A stretch of 64,000 nucleotides of DNA from Sphingobium sp. TKS (GTDB lineage Bacteria > Pseudomonadota > Alphaproteobacteria > Sphingomonadales > Sphingomonadaceae), in the NCBI RefSeq assembly GCF_001563265.1, contig NZ_CP005083.1, positions 4,095,001 to 4,159,000 of the forward strand, in the 5' to 3' direction. The stretch's first letter is position 1; every line of letters starts with the position of its first letter. Under the pieces are notes generated by a model. It was not told the origin of the DNA. It saw only the letters and a program-made list of their open reading frames with translations, and ran no database searches. Below are positions 1 through 12,945 of the stretch, in pieces. Position numbers and translations under genes: made by a program.

Positions 1-1
1 C

Positions 2-373
2 GTCCGGGTGATCGGCATCGGCCTGATCCAGTGCCTTGCCATGATCCCGGGCATCAGCCGGTCGGGCGCGACGATCATGGGCGCGCTGACGCTGGGGGTC
101 GAGCGGCGCACGGCGGCGGAGTTCAGCTTCTTCCTCGCCATTCCGACCATGTTGGGCGCGACCACGCTGGAACTGCTGAAAAATGGCGACAAGCTGACCT
201 CCGCCACGGTCGGATGGGACAGCATTGCCTTGGGCTTTATCGTATCCTTCATCGTCGCGGTGCTGGTGATCAAATGGTTCGTGGGCCTGGTGTCGCGGCA
301 CGGCTTCACCCCCTTCGCCTGGTATCGAATCATTGCGGGAATCACTGCATTGGTGTGGCTCTCCCTACGATAA
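2..373 (+). CDS. uppP: Undecaprenyl-diphosphatase, 3' part
   Basis: This is the C-terminal 123 residues of an integral membrane phosphatase that recycles undecaprenyl pyrophosphate to the lipid carrier used for peptidoglycan and other envelope polymers. The reading frame is open through the left edge of the window, so the true start lies outside. The conserved motif [10 protein letters not shown], which carries catalytic residues of the BacA/UppP family, begins near the seventeenth visible residue. Several hydrophobic segments follow, ending in a membrane helix near the C-terminus. Family members are about 265-270 residues, so a little over half is missing. A likely terminator follows at 470-498. 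Confidence 0.95.
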   Translation, partial: VRVIGIGLIQCLAMIPGISRSGATIMGALTLGVERRTAAEFSFFLAIPTMLGATTLELLKNGDKLTSATVGWDSIALGFIVSFIVAVLVIKWFVGLVSRHGFTPFAWYRIIAGITALVWLSLR

Positions 374-469
374 GGCCGAATCGGACCTAATACGCGCAAG
401 ATTATTTCGCCATTTCTTCGCTTCTGCGGAAAACGAGTATAAATTAGGACATATAAGCTGACATAAATT

Positions 470-498
470 GCAGAATCCACGTGACTCTGCGGGTTTTT
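470..498 (+). terminator. Probable rho-independent terminator after uppP
   Basis: GCAGAATC (470-477) pairs with GACTCTGC (483-490) with one A.C mismatch around a five-base loop, and GGG plus five T residues follow. It lies about 100 bases after the uppP stop and 40 bases before gltD. The mismatch makes it a moderate call. Confidence 0.4.
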
Positions 499-538
499 CT
501 GCTATGGGCACCCTGCAAATTCATTCTAGGGACTCACC

Positions 539-1990
539 ATGGCTGACAATCCAATGCTGAAATTCGTGGGAACGGGCCAAGCCTATCCCGAGAAGCGTTC
601 GGCCGACGATCGCGCCGACGACTTCCTCGAAATCAGTCGCAGCTTCATCTTGGACAAGGCGGAAGAACAGGCGTCGCGCTGCTCGCAATGCGGCGTGCCC
701 TATTGCTCGACCCATTGCCCGCTGCACAACCATATCCCCGACTGGCTGCGCCTGACAGCCGAGGGGCGGTTGCGCGAGGCCTATGAGCTGTCGAACCTGA
801 CCAGCACCATGCCGGAAATCTGCGGCCGCATCTGCCCGCAGGATCGCCTGTGCGAAGGCAATTGCGTCATTGAATTTTCGGGCCACGGTTCCGTCACCAT
901 CGGCTCGGTGGAAAAGTTCATCACCGACACCGCCTGGAAGGAAGGCTGGGTCGAACCGCTGGCGCCAGGCGCAGCGACCGGCCAGTCGGTCGGCGTCATC
1001 GGCGCGGGTCCGGCGGGGCTGACCACAGCGGAATATCTGCGGGTCGCGGGCTATGAAGTGCATGTCTACGACCGTCATGATCGCGCAGGCGGCCTGCTGA
1101 CCTATGGCATCCCCGGCTTCAAGCTGGAGAAGGACGTCGTCATGCGCCGCATCCAGCGCCTCAAGGACGGCGGCATCACCTTCCATGAAAGCTTCGAGGT
1201 CGGCCGCGACGCTACGATGGAGGAACTGCGCAGCCGCCACGATGCGGTGCTGATCGCCACCGGCGTCTACAAGCCCCGCGACATCAAGGCGCCGGGCGTC
1301 GGCGCGCCGGGCGTGGTCAAGGCGCTCGACTTCCTGATCGCCTCCAACAAGGCCGGTTTCGGTGACGCCGTGCCGGAGCATGAGGATGGCTCGCTGCACG
1401 CCAATGGCAAGAAGGTCGTCGTCATCGGCGGCGGCGACACGGCGATGGACTGTGTCCGCACCGCCGTCCGTCAGGGCGCGACTTCGGTCAAGTGCCTCTA
1501 CCGCCGCGACCGCGACAATATGCCCGGCTCGCAGCGCGAAGTCGCCAATGCCGAGGAAGAGGGCGTGGAGTTCGTCTGGCTCTCCGCCCCCATCGCCTTC
1601 GAAGGCACGGAGCATGTCACCGGCGTCAAGGTCACCAAGATGCGCCTCGGCCAGCCCGACGCATCGGGCCGCCGCGCGCCGGAAGCCGATCCGGGCACGG
1701 AGCACACGCTGGAGGCCGATCTCGTGATCAAGGCGCTGGGCTATGATCCGGAAGAACTGCCCAAGCTGTTCGGCGCGGAGGATCTGTCGGTCACCCGCTG
1801 GGGCACGCTGCGCGTCGATCACAAAACGATGATGACCAGCATGGACGGCGTGTTCGCCGCTGGCGACATCGTGCGCGGCGCTTCGCTGGTGGTCTGGGCG
1901 ATCCGCGACGGCCGCGACGTGACCGAGCATATGCACCGCTATCTCAAGGCAAAGGCCAAGGCCTCTGCCGGGGAAAGGCAAGCCGCTTAA
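539..1990 (+). CDS. gltD: Glutamate synthase (NADPH), small subunit
   Basis: The beta subunit of bacterial glutamate synthase takes electrons from NADPH and passes them through FAD and 4Fe-4S clusters to the large subunit, which makes glutamate from glutamine and 2-oxoglutarate. The 483-residue protein starts with two cysteine clusters (C48, C51, C56, C60 and C95, C99, C105, C109), followed by the FAD-binding motif GAGPAG at 155-160 and a second nucleotide-binding motif GGGDTAMD near 297. Length matches the family (about 470-490). The start ATG is preceded by AGGGA. gltB follows after 91 bases, so the order is gltD-gltB, the reverse of the Escherichia coli operon. Confidence 0.97.
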   Translation: MADNPMLKFVGTGQAYPEKRSADDRADDFLEISRSFILDKAEEQASRCSQCGVPYCSTHCPLHNHIPDWLRLTAEGRLREAYELSNLTSTMPEICGRICPQDRLCEGNCVIEFSGHGSVTIGSVEKFITDTAWKEGWVEPLAPGAATGQSVGVIGAGPAGLTTAEYLRVAGYEVHVYDRHDRAGGLLTYGIPGFKLEKDVVMRRIQRLKDGGITFHESFEVGRDATMEELRSRHDAVLIATGVYKPRDIKAPGVGAPGVVKALDFLIASNKAGFGDAVPEHEDGSLHANGKKVVVIGGGDTAMDCVRTAVRQGATSVKCLYRRDRDNMPGSQREVANAEEEGVEFVWLSAPIAFEGTEHVTGVKVTKMRLGQPDASGRRAPEADPGTEHTLEADLVIKALGYDPEELPKLFGAEDLSVTRWGTLRVDHKTMMTSMDGVFAAGDIVRGASLVVWAIRDGRDVTEHMHRYLKAKAKASAGERQAA

Positions 1991-2006
1991 GCCATTTCAG
2001 CCCGTT

Positions 2007-2058
2007 CGGTTCGAGCTTGTCGAGAACGTGGCGTGAGATTTGAGACAGGCTCGAACCG
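2007..2058 (+). repeat. Long hairpin between gltD and gltB
   Basis: CGGTTCGAGCTTGTC (2007-2021) pairs with GACAGGCTCGAACCG (2044-2058), giving a 15-bp stem whose only irregularity is one G.U wobble, with a 22-base loop. It ends 12 bases before the gltB ribosome-binding site at 2071-2076. There is no T-run, so it is not a simple terminator. An intercistronic repeat or RNA-processing element is likely. Confidence 0.7.
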
Positions 2059-2081
2059 ACGGATTTGACGAGGAGGCATTC

Positions 2082-6620
<4,539 letters not shown>

Positions 6621-6629
6621 GCGGCCGGT

Positions 6630-7100
6630 TCAGTAGGAAAAAGCAGCGTCCGCCGGGCTATCCTCGGCGGGCGGTTTGCTATTGGGAGCCTGGGCGATCT
6701 TCACGGGTTGCAGACTGCCTTCGCTTTCCCCAGCAACGAATCTTTCGATCGATGCAGGCAGGGTTCGCGCTGGCGGAGGCGGCTCGACATCATCGGCCTC
6801 GCTCACAACATCCTGCGCGGCGTAATCGCGCACCACGGGATCGTTCATCCCGTCCCAGCCCGCCATGTCCGCAGCCATTTGCCGGTCGGCCAAGGTGGGA
6901 CCGCAACCCTTGCAATGAATGACCGCAGGGCCGGTCAGCTTTACCGGATCATAGGCGGCATCCTCCGGCAGGACCGCCTCCGGCAACGGCGTTTCGGTTG
7001 CGGTCTTGGGCGGTGTCGTGGCGTAAAGGCCAAGCCCATATCCTCCGGTCAGGGCAACCCCTGCACTCACACATGAAAACAACCAGAAGCGCGCGGACAT
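6630..7100 (-). CDS. Membrane-anchored hypothetical protein with CxxC motif
   Basis: A 156-residue protein of unknown function. Residues about 6-27 are hydrophobic and look like a signal anchor or signal peptide. The rest is acidic and proline-rich. A CKGC motif (C63, C66) resembles a metal or heme site, but no CxxCH is present, so it is not a c-type cytochrome. I chose ATG 7100 over the upstream in-frame start at 7178 because a GGAGGAGGAG ribosome-binding site lies just before it and the hydrophobic segment then sits at the N-terminus. It converges on gltB with only nine bases between the stops. Confidence 0.6.
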   Translation of the reverse strand: MSARFWLFSCVSAGVALTGGYGLGLYATTPPKTATETPLPEAVLPEDAAYDPVKLTGPAVIHCKGCGPTLADRQMAADMAGWDGMNDPVVRDYAAQDVVSEADDVEPPPPARTLPASIERFVAGESEGSLQPVKIAQAPNSKPPAEDSPADAAFSY

Positions 7101-7247
7101 GATCGTCTCCTCCTCCATTCTCGCCCGCTCCCGACTTTCTCTCTCCAAAATAACGCAGATGCAGATAGGTTGTTGCATGGCCCGAAAGCCTTTGCTAAGG
7201 GCCGCCTCCTACCAAGGCACCGGCCCCGCCGGTTTCCCTGTTGATGT

Positions 7248-7334
7248 GCGGTCGTGGCGGAATTGGTAGACGCGCAACGTTGAGGTCGTTGTGGCCGAAA
7301 GGCCGTGGAAGTTCGAGTCTTCTCGACCGCACCA
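7248..7334 (+). tRNA. tRNA-Leu (anticodon GAG)
   Basis: The 87-base sequence folds as a class II tRNA. The acceptor stem GCGGTCG/CGACCGC is perfect, the anticodon stem CAACG/CGTTG encloses loop TTGAGGT with anticodon GAG, and a long variable arm (TGGCCGAAAGGCCG) precedes the T arm GTTCGAGTC. CCA is encoded at 7332-7334. Confidence 0.97.
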
Positions 7335-7670
7335 TTTTTCCTGAAAATCCAATAAGTCCTGTCATCACGCAATCCATGACGCAGCAATGCGTGCGTCGGC
7401 AGCAAATTGTTGACTTGTTGGAAAATGTTACTGATATGTTCTCGCCGTTTTGGAACGGAGTGAGATCATCGAAAGGCGGGCGGCTCTTCGCGCCATCGTC
7501 ATTGAAAGCGGCCCTGTCAGTCCCAATCTTGCCGCGGGTCATGGCCTTCGTGCCGACAAAAACCATTTTCCCCCTTGCCCCGGCGGCGATCCCATGCACA
7601 AAGCTTGCCAATTGCCGCGCGGGTCATGGATTTATCCCGCGATCAACCATGCGGCAGCAAGGATAGTGTG
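7335..7670. other. 336-base stretch without a convincing gene
   Basis: No recognisable protein is encoded between tRNA-Leu and lptB. A TTG-started frame from 7450 ends in a TGA that overlaps the lptB ATG (TGATG), but its product looks like noise. A possible promoter is TTGACT (7410-7415) with TATGTT (7435-7440), preceded by TG one base upstream. The 19-base spacer is long. This stretch may carry the lptB-rpoN promoter. Confidence 0.4.
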
Positions 7671-8456
7671 ATGGACGACGTCATGATGCAGGACCGGACA
7701 GCCCCGGCATCGCCCCTTCCCCCGCAGGAAGTGGGTGAAGGCCTGTCCGTCATCTCCATCGCCAAAAGCTATGACAAGCGCGTCGTGCTGGCCGACGTTT
7801 CGCTGACCGTCGGCAAGGGCGAGGTGGTGGGCCTGCTCGGCCCCAATGGCGCGGGCAAGACGACCTGCTTCTATTCGGTGATGGGGCTGGTGCGGCCGGA
7901 CCATGGCCGCATCGTGCTGGACGGGCAGGACATCACCGGCCTGCCGATGTACCGGCGCTCCATATTGGGGCTGGGCTATCTGCCGCAGGAAACCTCGATC
8001 TTCCGTGGCCTCACCGTCGCGCAGAATATCGGCGCGGTGCTGGAACTGGCGGAACCGGACAAGGCGGCGCGGCAGGCGCGGCTGGAACAGTTGCTGGAGG
8101 AATTCGGCCTGACCCGGCTGCGCGATTCATCGGCCATGGCACTGTCGGGCGGCGAGCGGCGACGCTGCGAGATCGCCCGCGCCCTGGCGGCCAATCCGTC
8201 GATCGTGTTGCTGGACGAGCCTTTCGCGGGCATCGATCCACTGTCCATCGCGGATATTCGCGGTCTGGTGAAGCAGTTGAAGACCCGCGGCATCGGCGTG
8301 CTCATCACCGACCATAATGTCCGCGAGACGCTGGAGATCGTCGACCGCGCCTGCATCATCTACGACGGCAAGATGCTGTTCGCGGGCAGCCCGACCGAAC
8401 TGGTGGCCAACGCAGATGTGCGGCGGCTCTATCTGGGCGAGAATTTCTCGCTCTGA
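7671..8456 (+). CDS. lptB: LPS export ABC transporter ATP-binding protein
   Basis: This is the cytoplasmic ATPase that works with LptF and LptG to extract lipopolysaccharide from the inner membrane and drive it across the Lpt bridge. The 261-residue protein has Walker A GPNGAGKT at 57-64, the signature LSGGERRR near 160 and Walker B IVLLDEPFAG, followed by the H-loop region ITDHNVRE that is typical of LptB. About 20 extra residues precede the usual start; ATG 7671 was chosen for the AAGGA at 7659-7663. rpoN follows after 48 bases, a conserved pairing. lptC and lptA, its usual upstream neighbours, are not here. Confidence 0.95.
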   Translation: MDDVMMQDRTAPASPLPPQEVGEGLSVISIAKSYDKRVVLADVSLTVGKGEVVGLLGPNGAGKTTCFYSVMGLVRPDHGRIVLDGQDITGLPMYRRSILGLGYLPQETSIFRGLTVAQNIGAVLELAEPDKAARQARLEQLLEEFGLTRLRDSSAMALSGGERRRCEIARALAANPSIVLLDEPFAGIDPLSIADIRGLVKQLKTRGIGVLITDHNVRETLEIVDRACIIYDGKMLFAGSPTELVANADVRRLYLGENFSL

Positions 8457-8504
8457 CATGACCGACAAGCGGCCCCTTCCACACAGCGGCAAGGGGAAGG
8501 GCTG

Positions 8505-10022
8505 ATGGCGCTCGCCCCCCGTCTCGACCTGCGGCAGAGCCAATCGCTGGTGATGACGCCGCAGCTTCAGCAGGCGATCAAGCTGCTGGCGCTGTCCAAT
8601 CTGGAAATCGAGGCGTTCGTTTCGGGCGAATTGGAGAAGAACCCGCTGCTGGAGGCCGGAGCGCCCGGCGATGATTTCGCGCCGCCCGCCGACGGCGTGG
8701 ACCGGCCGGCGGAACAGCATGACCTGTCCGCGGAGACTGGCGATGCCGACCAGTTGATCGGTCAGGGACTGGGCGTCGCGGATTCGCCGCTGGATGTCGA
8801 TTATGGCGCGGAAACCTTCATCGACGATGGGCCGGGCGACCGGGTAGCGAGCGCGGCTATCGGCTCCAGCGGCCTGGACATGCTGTCCGGCGGCAGCGGC
8901 GAAGCGCCCGATTTCGACAGTTTCGCCAATCCGGAACAGGGTCTTCAGGAACATCTGATGGATCAGGCCCGCAGTGCCCTGTCGGGCATGGACCTGACCA
9001 TAGCGACCCAGTTGATCGGACAGATTGACGAGGCGGGCTATCTGGAGGCCAATCTACTGGAAACCGCCCATGGCATGGGGGTGCCGCTCTACCAGATCGA
9101 ACATGTGCTGGCGGTGATCCAGAGCTTCGATCCCACGGGCGTCGGGGCACGATCGCTGGCGGAATGTCTGGCTTTGCAGGCCAAGGAGGCGGATCGCCAT
9201 GATCCCTGCATGGCGAAGCTGCTCGCCAATCTCGATCTGCTCGCCAGGGGCGCGCTGCCGCAGCTGCGCCGGATCTGCGGCGTGGATGAGGAGGATATGG
9301 CGGACATGATCCGCGAACTGCGCGGCTATGATCCCAAGCCCGGCCTGCGCTTTTCCACGGAAAGCGCCGCGCCGGTGACGCCCGACCTGTTCGTGCGGCA
9401 GACCCGCGAGGGCTGGTCGATCGAGGTCAACAGCACCACCCTGCCCCGCGTCCTCATCAACCGGAGCTATTATGTCGAGCTGGCTTCCGGACCGCAGGAC
9501 AGGACATCGAAAGCCTGGCTGGCCGATTGCCTCGCCAGCGCCAACTGGCTGGTGAAGGCGCTGGACCAGCGGCAGAAGACCATCATCAAGGTCGCGAGCG
9601 AGATCGTCCGTCAACAGGAAGATTTCTTCCGCAAGGGCGTGGAGCATCTGAAACCGCTGACGCTCAAAGCCGTGGCCGATGCGATCCAGATGCATGAATC
9701 AACCGTCAGCCGGGTGACGTCGAACAAATATCTGTCCTGCCCGCGTGGGCTTTACGAACTCAAATATTTCTTCACCAGCGGCGTTTCGGCGGCCAGTGGC
9801 GACGGCGCGGTGTCGGCCGAAGCGGTCAAGAGCCATATCAAGGCGCTGATCGCGGCGGAAACGGCCGACGCCATATTGTCCGACGACACGCTGGTCGACC
9901 TGCTGCGGGCCAAGGGCATGGATATCGCCCGCCGCACCGTCGCCAAATATCGCGAGGCCATGGGAATCGGATCCTCCGTGCAGCGGCGGCGGCAGAAGGC
10001 TTTGCGCGGGCAAGCGGCCTGA
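8505..10022 (+). CDS. rpoN: RNA polymerase sigma-54 factor
   Basis: The alternative sigma factor directs RNA polymerase to -24/-12 promoters and needs an enhancer-binding ATPase to open them. The 505-residue protein has the glutamine-rich activator-interacting region I at the N-terminus (QSQSLVMTPQLQQAIKLL), an acidic region II, the core-binding and helix-turn-helix parts, and the RpoN box ARRTVAKYRE close to the C-terminus. It follows lptB and has a purine-rich ribosome-binding site. A perfect target promoter for it lies at 15121-15136 before glnK. Confidence 0.97.
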   Translation: MALAPRLDLRQSQSLVMTPQLQQAIKLLALSNLEIEAFVSGELEKNPLLEAGAPGDDFAPPADGVDRPAEQHDLSAETGDADQLIGQGLGVADSPLDVDYGAETFIDDGPGDRVASAAIGSSGLDMLSGGSGEAPDFDSFANPEQGLQEHLMDQARSALSGMDLTIATQLIGQIDEAGYLEANLLETAHGMGVPLYQIEHVLAVIQSFDPTGVGARSLAECLALQAKEADRHDPCMAKLLANLDLLARGALPQLRRICGVDEEDMADMIRELRGYDPKPGLRFSTESAAPVTPDLFVRQTREGWSIEVNSTTLPRVLINRSYYVELASGPQDRTSKAWLADCLASANWLVKALDQRQKTIIKVASEIVRQQEDFFRKGVEHLKPLTLKAVADAIQMHESTVSRVTSNKYLSCPRGLYELKYFFTSGVSAASGDGAVSAEAVKSHIKALIAAETADAILSDDTLVDLLRAKGMDIARRTVAKYREAMGIGSSVQRRRQKALRGQAA

Positions 10023-10090
10023 CGAAACCTATGCTTGACCAGGATGCGCCGCCAAGCCAGATCGGCCGCCCCATATCAAGGAACGCCATC

Positions 10091-10942
10091 ATGTCCGTCG
10101 CCTATCTGAACGGCCGTTTCGTGCCGCTGGAGCAAGCCCAGGTCTCCGTGCTGGATCGCGGTTTCCTGTTCGCGGACGGCATCTATGAAGTCGCGGCGGT
10201 GATCGACGGCAGGCTGGTCGACAGCGCGTCCCATCTCGCTCGGCTGGAGCGATCTACCGGCGCGATCGGCATCGCCCTGCCACTCTCCCTCGCGGAGATC
10301 GAGGCGGCGCAGAAGGAGCTCGTCGCCCGCAATGCGCTCACCGAAGGGTTGGTCTATCTCCAGATCACGCGGGGGGCCGACGCGACCCGCGATTTCCTGC
10401 CCTCGCCCGATATCCAGCCGACGCTGGTGATGTTCACCCAAGCCAAGCCTTTTCTCGACGTGCCCGCCGTGCGCAACGGCATAGCGGTCGTTACGATGCC
10501 CGACCTGCGCTGGGCGCGGCGCGACATCAAGAGCGTCGGCCTGCTGGCCCAGGCCATGGCCAAGCACGCCGCCGCCGAAGCGGGCGCGCAGGAGGCCTGG
10601 ATGGTCGAGGATGGCTTCGTGACCGAAGGCGCCTCCTCCACCGCCTTCATCGTCACGCAGGAAGGCATCGTCACCCGGCCCTATAGCCAGGCGGTGCTGG
10701 CGGGCTGCACCGGCGCGGCGCTGACCGCGCTGGCGGAAGAAAGCGGCATCGCCATCATCCGCCGCCCCTTCACCGTTGCCGAGGCGTTGGCGGCAAGGGA
10801 AGCCTTCATCACCAGCGCCTCGACCCTCTGCCAATCGGTGGTGCGGATCGACGGCCAGCCCATCGGGGACAGCACGCCCGGCCCGGTGGCGATGCGATTG
10901 CGCGCACTCTATATCGACTTTGCCCGGCGCACCGCCGTTTGA
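10091..10942 (+). CDS. D-amino-acid aminotransferase-like class IV aminotransferase
   Basis: A 283-residue PLP enzyme of fold type IV, related to D-alanine aminotransferase and branched-chain aminotransferase. Typical D-amino-acid transaminase features are the N-terminal LDRGFLFADGIYE, the lysine region RRDIKSVGLL that binds PLP, and EGASSTAFIV. Such enzymes interconvert D-alanine and D-glutamate with 2-oxo acids; the exact substrate cannot be read from the sequence. ATG 10091 was chosen over 10031 because AAGGAA lies eight bases upstream and the family begins at this point. It lies 68 bases after rpoN on the same strand and may be co-transcribed. Confidence 0.88.
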   Translation: MSVAYLNGRFVPLEQAQVSVLDRGFLFADGIYEVAAVIDGRLVDSASHLARLERSTGAIGIALPLSLAEIEAAQKELVARNALTEGLVYLQITRGADATRDFLPSPDIQPTLVMFTQAKPFLDVPAVRNGIAVVTMPDLRWARRDIKSVGLLAQAMAKHAAAEAGAQEAWMVEDGFVTEGASSTAFIVTQEGIVTRPYSQAVLAGCTGAALTALAEESGIAIIRRPFTVAEALAAREAFITSASTLCQSVVRIDGQPIGDSTPGPVAMRLRALYIDFARRTAV

Positions 10943-11105
10943 GCAAAACAACGCGCAAAAGCTGATCCATTTCGGATGGAAAAAGATGCCGCCGTCATTT
11001 CCGCCATTTCGGCGGGGATCAAGGCTCCATTTTGGCAGTCCGTTATGGCGTTGCCGGAAAAGACCCGTTTACAGGGCGCTCGATGGACGCAATGGGCGGC
11101 ACGAA

Positions 11106-11120
11106 TCTCCATAATGGAGA
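11106..11120. promoter_or_regulatory. Perfect 15-bp palindrome before the MarR-type gene
   Basis: TCTCCAT-A-ATGGAGA is a perfect inverted repeat 64 bases before the start codon at 11185. Size and position suit a winged-helix dimer, so it may be an autoregulatory operator. This is inference only. Confidence 0.4.
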
Positions 11121-11184
11121 ATGGTCTGGCTGCGTAACGACGGCATTGCGATAAGCTGGAACAAACAGGACGGAGATTTTCGGC

Positions 11185-12189
11185 GTGGGTTTGGATCATG
11201 ATGAGATCGGTTTCGGCGCATCCCTGGACCAACCCTTTGGCGCGCGGGATGAGCGGCCGGGACTGCTGATCCTGGCGAATGACATCTATCTGGACGATGC
11301 CGCGCTGCTGAGCCGGGCCGCGGGCCTTCGCCTGCTGGGCACGGTGCCGCTGGACCAGGCATCGACCCGGCTGGATGTGCAGATCGGCTGCGACATCATC
11401 CTGTGCTTCTGCCCGTCGCCCGATGCGATGATCGAGCGGCTGCTGGTGCAGATCGAGACATTGGCGTTGCAGAACGACATGCCGGTCATCCTGGTGGCTG
11501 ATATGGAAACTGTCGACCTTGCTTATGCCTGCCTGCGCAGCGACCGGACGCAATTGCTTTGCAGGCCGGGCCATACGGACCTGGCCGCCGCCCTTCTGGC
11601 CGCCGCCCGCCAGACGCCGTCCGGATCCTTCCACGAAGCCAACCGGGACAATGAGGGTCTGCGGTTGCAGCAATTGAGCGATGAGGTGAGCCGCCTCGCC
11701 CGCACGCTGGAGGCGCTGACGCTTCGCCCCCGTCATGCGACGCCGTCCTTCGACCTGGGCCCGCGCATATCGGATGAGCCCAACGACTATATCGGCATGC
11801 CGTCGCTGGAGCCGATCGGCAGCGCCGCCAAATCCGCCGACGCCGCGAGCGTGGATGCGGCGCAGGTGCGCGACCTGCTGCGGGCGCGGCGGCTGCGCGA
11901 CGATTTCCTGCCCGCCGATCTGTTCGCGGACCCCGCCTGGGACATGCTGCTGGACCTGCTGGCGGCGCGGCTGGAGCATGAGCGCGTGTCCGTGTCCAGC
12001 CTGTGCATCGCGTCGGCGGTGCCGCCGACCACCGCGCTGCGCTGGATACGGACGCTGACCGAACAGGGCTTTGTCGACCGTCAGGCCGATCCGCATGACG
12101 GGCGCCGCGTCTTCATCGCGCTTGCCGATCACACTGCCGAAGCGTTGAGCCGCTGGTTCACCGCCAGCCGCCGTTTCCTGTGTGCATGA
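11185..12189 (+). CDS. MarR-type winged-helix regulator with N-terminal receiver-like region
   Basis: A 334-residue protein with a C-terminal winged helix (about residues 250-330). The part VSSLCIASAVPPTTALRWIRTLTEQGFVDRQ is a helix-turn-helix, followed by the wing DPHDGRRVFIAL that is typical of MarR proteins. Residues about 25-130 alternate hydrophobic strands and helices (LLILAND, DIILCFCP, MPVILVAD) like a response-regulator receiver, but no clear phospho-acceptor aspartate pocket is seen. A charged, possibly coiled segment joins the parts. Start is GTG 11185 with GGAG upstream. Its targets are unknown; a palindrome at 11106-11120 may be its own operator. Confidence 0.75.
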   Translation: MGLDHDEIGFGASLDQPFGARDERPGLLILANDIYLDDAALLSRAAGLRLLGTVPLDQASTRLDVQIGCDIILCFCPSPDAMIERLLVQIETLALQNDMPVILVADMETVDLAYACLRSDRTQLLCRPGHTDLAAALLAAARQTPSGSFHEANRDNEGLRLQQLSDEVSRLARTLEALTLRPRHATPSFDLGPRISDEPNDYIGMPSLEPIGSAAKSADAASVDAAQVRDLLRARRLRDDFLPADLFADPAWDMLLDLLAARLEHERVSVSSLCIASAVPPTTALRWIRTLTEQGFVDRQADPHDGRRVFIALADHTAEALSRWFTASRRFLCA

Positions 12190-12274
12190 CGAATATGCCG
12201 TCATCCCCGCTTGACCCGCGCCCCGATTGCCGTAGATAGGCGCGCACCGGACGCCTGCGGTCAGGACGGGCATC

Positions 12275-12350
12275 GGGCGATTAGCTCAGTTGGTAGAGCG
12301 TCTCGTTTACACCGAGAATGTCGGCGGTTCGAGCCCGTCATCGCCCACCA
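12275..12350 (+). tRNA. tRNA-Val (anticodon UAC)
   Basis: The 76-base cloverleaf has acceptor stem GGGCGAT/ATCGCCC, D arm TAGCTCAGTTGGTAGAGC, anticodon stem TCTCG/CGAGA around TTTACAC (anticodon TAC) and T arm GGCGGTTCGAGCCCGTC. CCA is encoded. Confidence 0.97.
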
Positions 12351-12436
12351 TGCCTTCCCCGGAGAAATCTGTTCCCGCTTGGGGCGCAATGGCGTAGGGT
12401 TCCGGCACCGGAACGCTTTGGTGAGGCAGTTGCATC

Positions 12437-12610
12437 ATGTCTCTCACGCTTCTCTTTGCTGGAACGATAGCGCCCTTTCTGCTGATGGTGTCGCCGGTTT
12501 CGCTGGCCGTCACCCGCGATTGCCTGGATTGGAACGCGCCAGCCAAGGCGGTGGACATCGCTGCGGAAAAGCCCTGCCCGAAAAGGAAGCCGCCCTTCCT
12601 GCTCATGTAA
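12437..12610 (+). CDS. Possible 57-aa secreted small protein
   Basis: A short frame starting at ATG 12437 encodes 57 residues: a hydrophobic N-terminus (SLTLLFAGTIAPFLLMVSP) that could be a signal peptide, then a short mature part with two cysteines (RDCLDW and EKPCPK) and a basic C-terminus. GAGG lies at 12423-12426, ten bases before the ATG. No family is recognised. It lies between tRNA-Val and the zinc-finger gene. It may be a real small secreted protein or a chance frame. Confidence 0.4.
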   Translation: MSLTLLFAGTIAPFLLMVSPVSLAVTRDCLDWNAPAKAVDIAAEKPCPKRKPPFLLM

Positions 12611-12667
12611 GGCTCCTTTCGCCACGGATATTGCGGCGCAACGCCAGCGCTGCTAATCGGTGCCGCC

Positions 12668-12895
12668 ATGATCCAGCCGCCTGAAATCATCCGAGTCACC
12701 AAGTCCCGCGTCTCCTGCGACGGTTCGGGCGACATTCCCGCAGCGCTCGGCCATCCGCGCGTCTTCCTTGAGATCGATGAGCATGGCTATATCGATTGCG
12801 GCTATTGCGACCGCCGGTTCGTGCTGATCGGCAGCGCCGCCGACACGCCGGAAATCGCCGGGTTGCCGGATATTTCCTCGGGCGCCAGCCTTTAA
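12668..12895 (+). CDS. CHCC zinc-finger domain protein
   Basis: A 75-residue protein of the zf-CHCC family, related to the C-terminal part of the mitochondrial complex I subunit NDUFS6. The metal ligands are visible as C17, H29, C44 and C47 in the typical context VSCDG...GHPRVFLEID...DCGYCDRRF. Alphaproteobacterial members are short stand-alone proteins like this one, thought to assist or join complex I. It is followed 50 bases later by tldD. Confidence 0.88.
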   Translation: MIQPPEIIRVTKSRVSCDGSGDIPAALGHPRVFLEIDEHGYIDCGYCDRRFVLIGSAADTPEIAGLPDISSGASL

Positions 12896-12945
12896 GCCTA
12901 CGATTTTGATTGGGCTCGCGCCATGCCGCTCCTATATCGGACGGC

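Noticed and set aside
2040..2081. Upstream start for gltB at 2040
   Set aside because: AGGAGG at 2071-2076 and a 30-residue propeptide before the catalytic cysteine favour ATG 2082. The upstream part lies in the hairpin.
7450..7671. A frame before lptB with a TGATG overlap to the lptB start
   Set aside because: The overlap suggests coupling, but it begins with TTG without a ribosome-binding site, and the product shows no signal peptide, family pattern or normal composition. LptA, the expected neighbour, does not resemble it.
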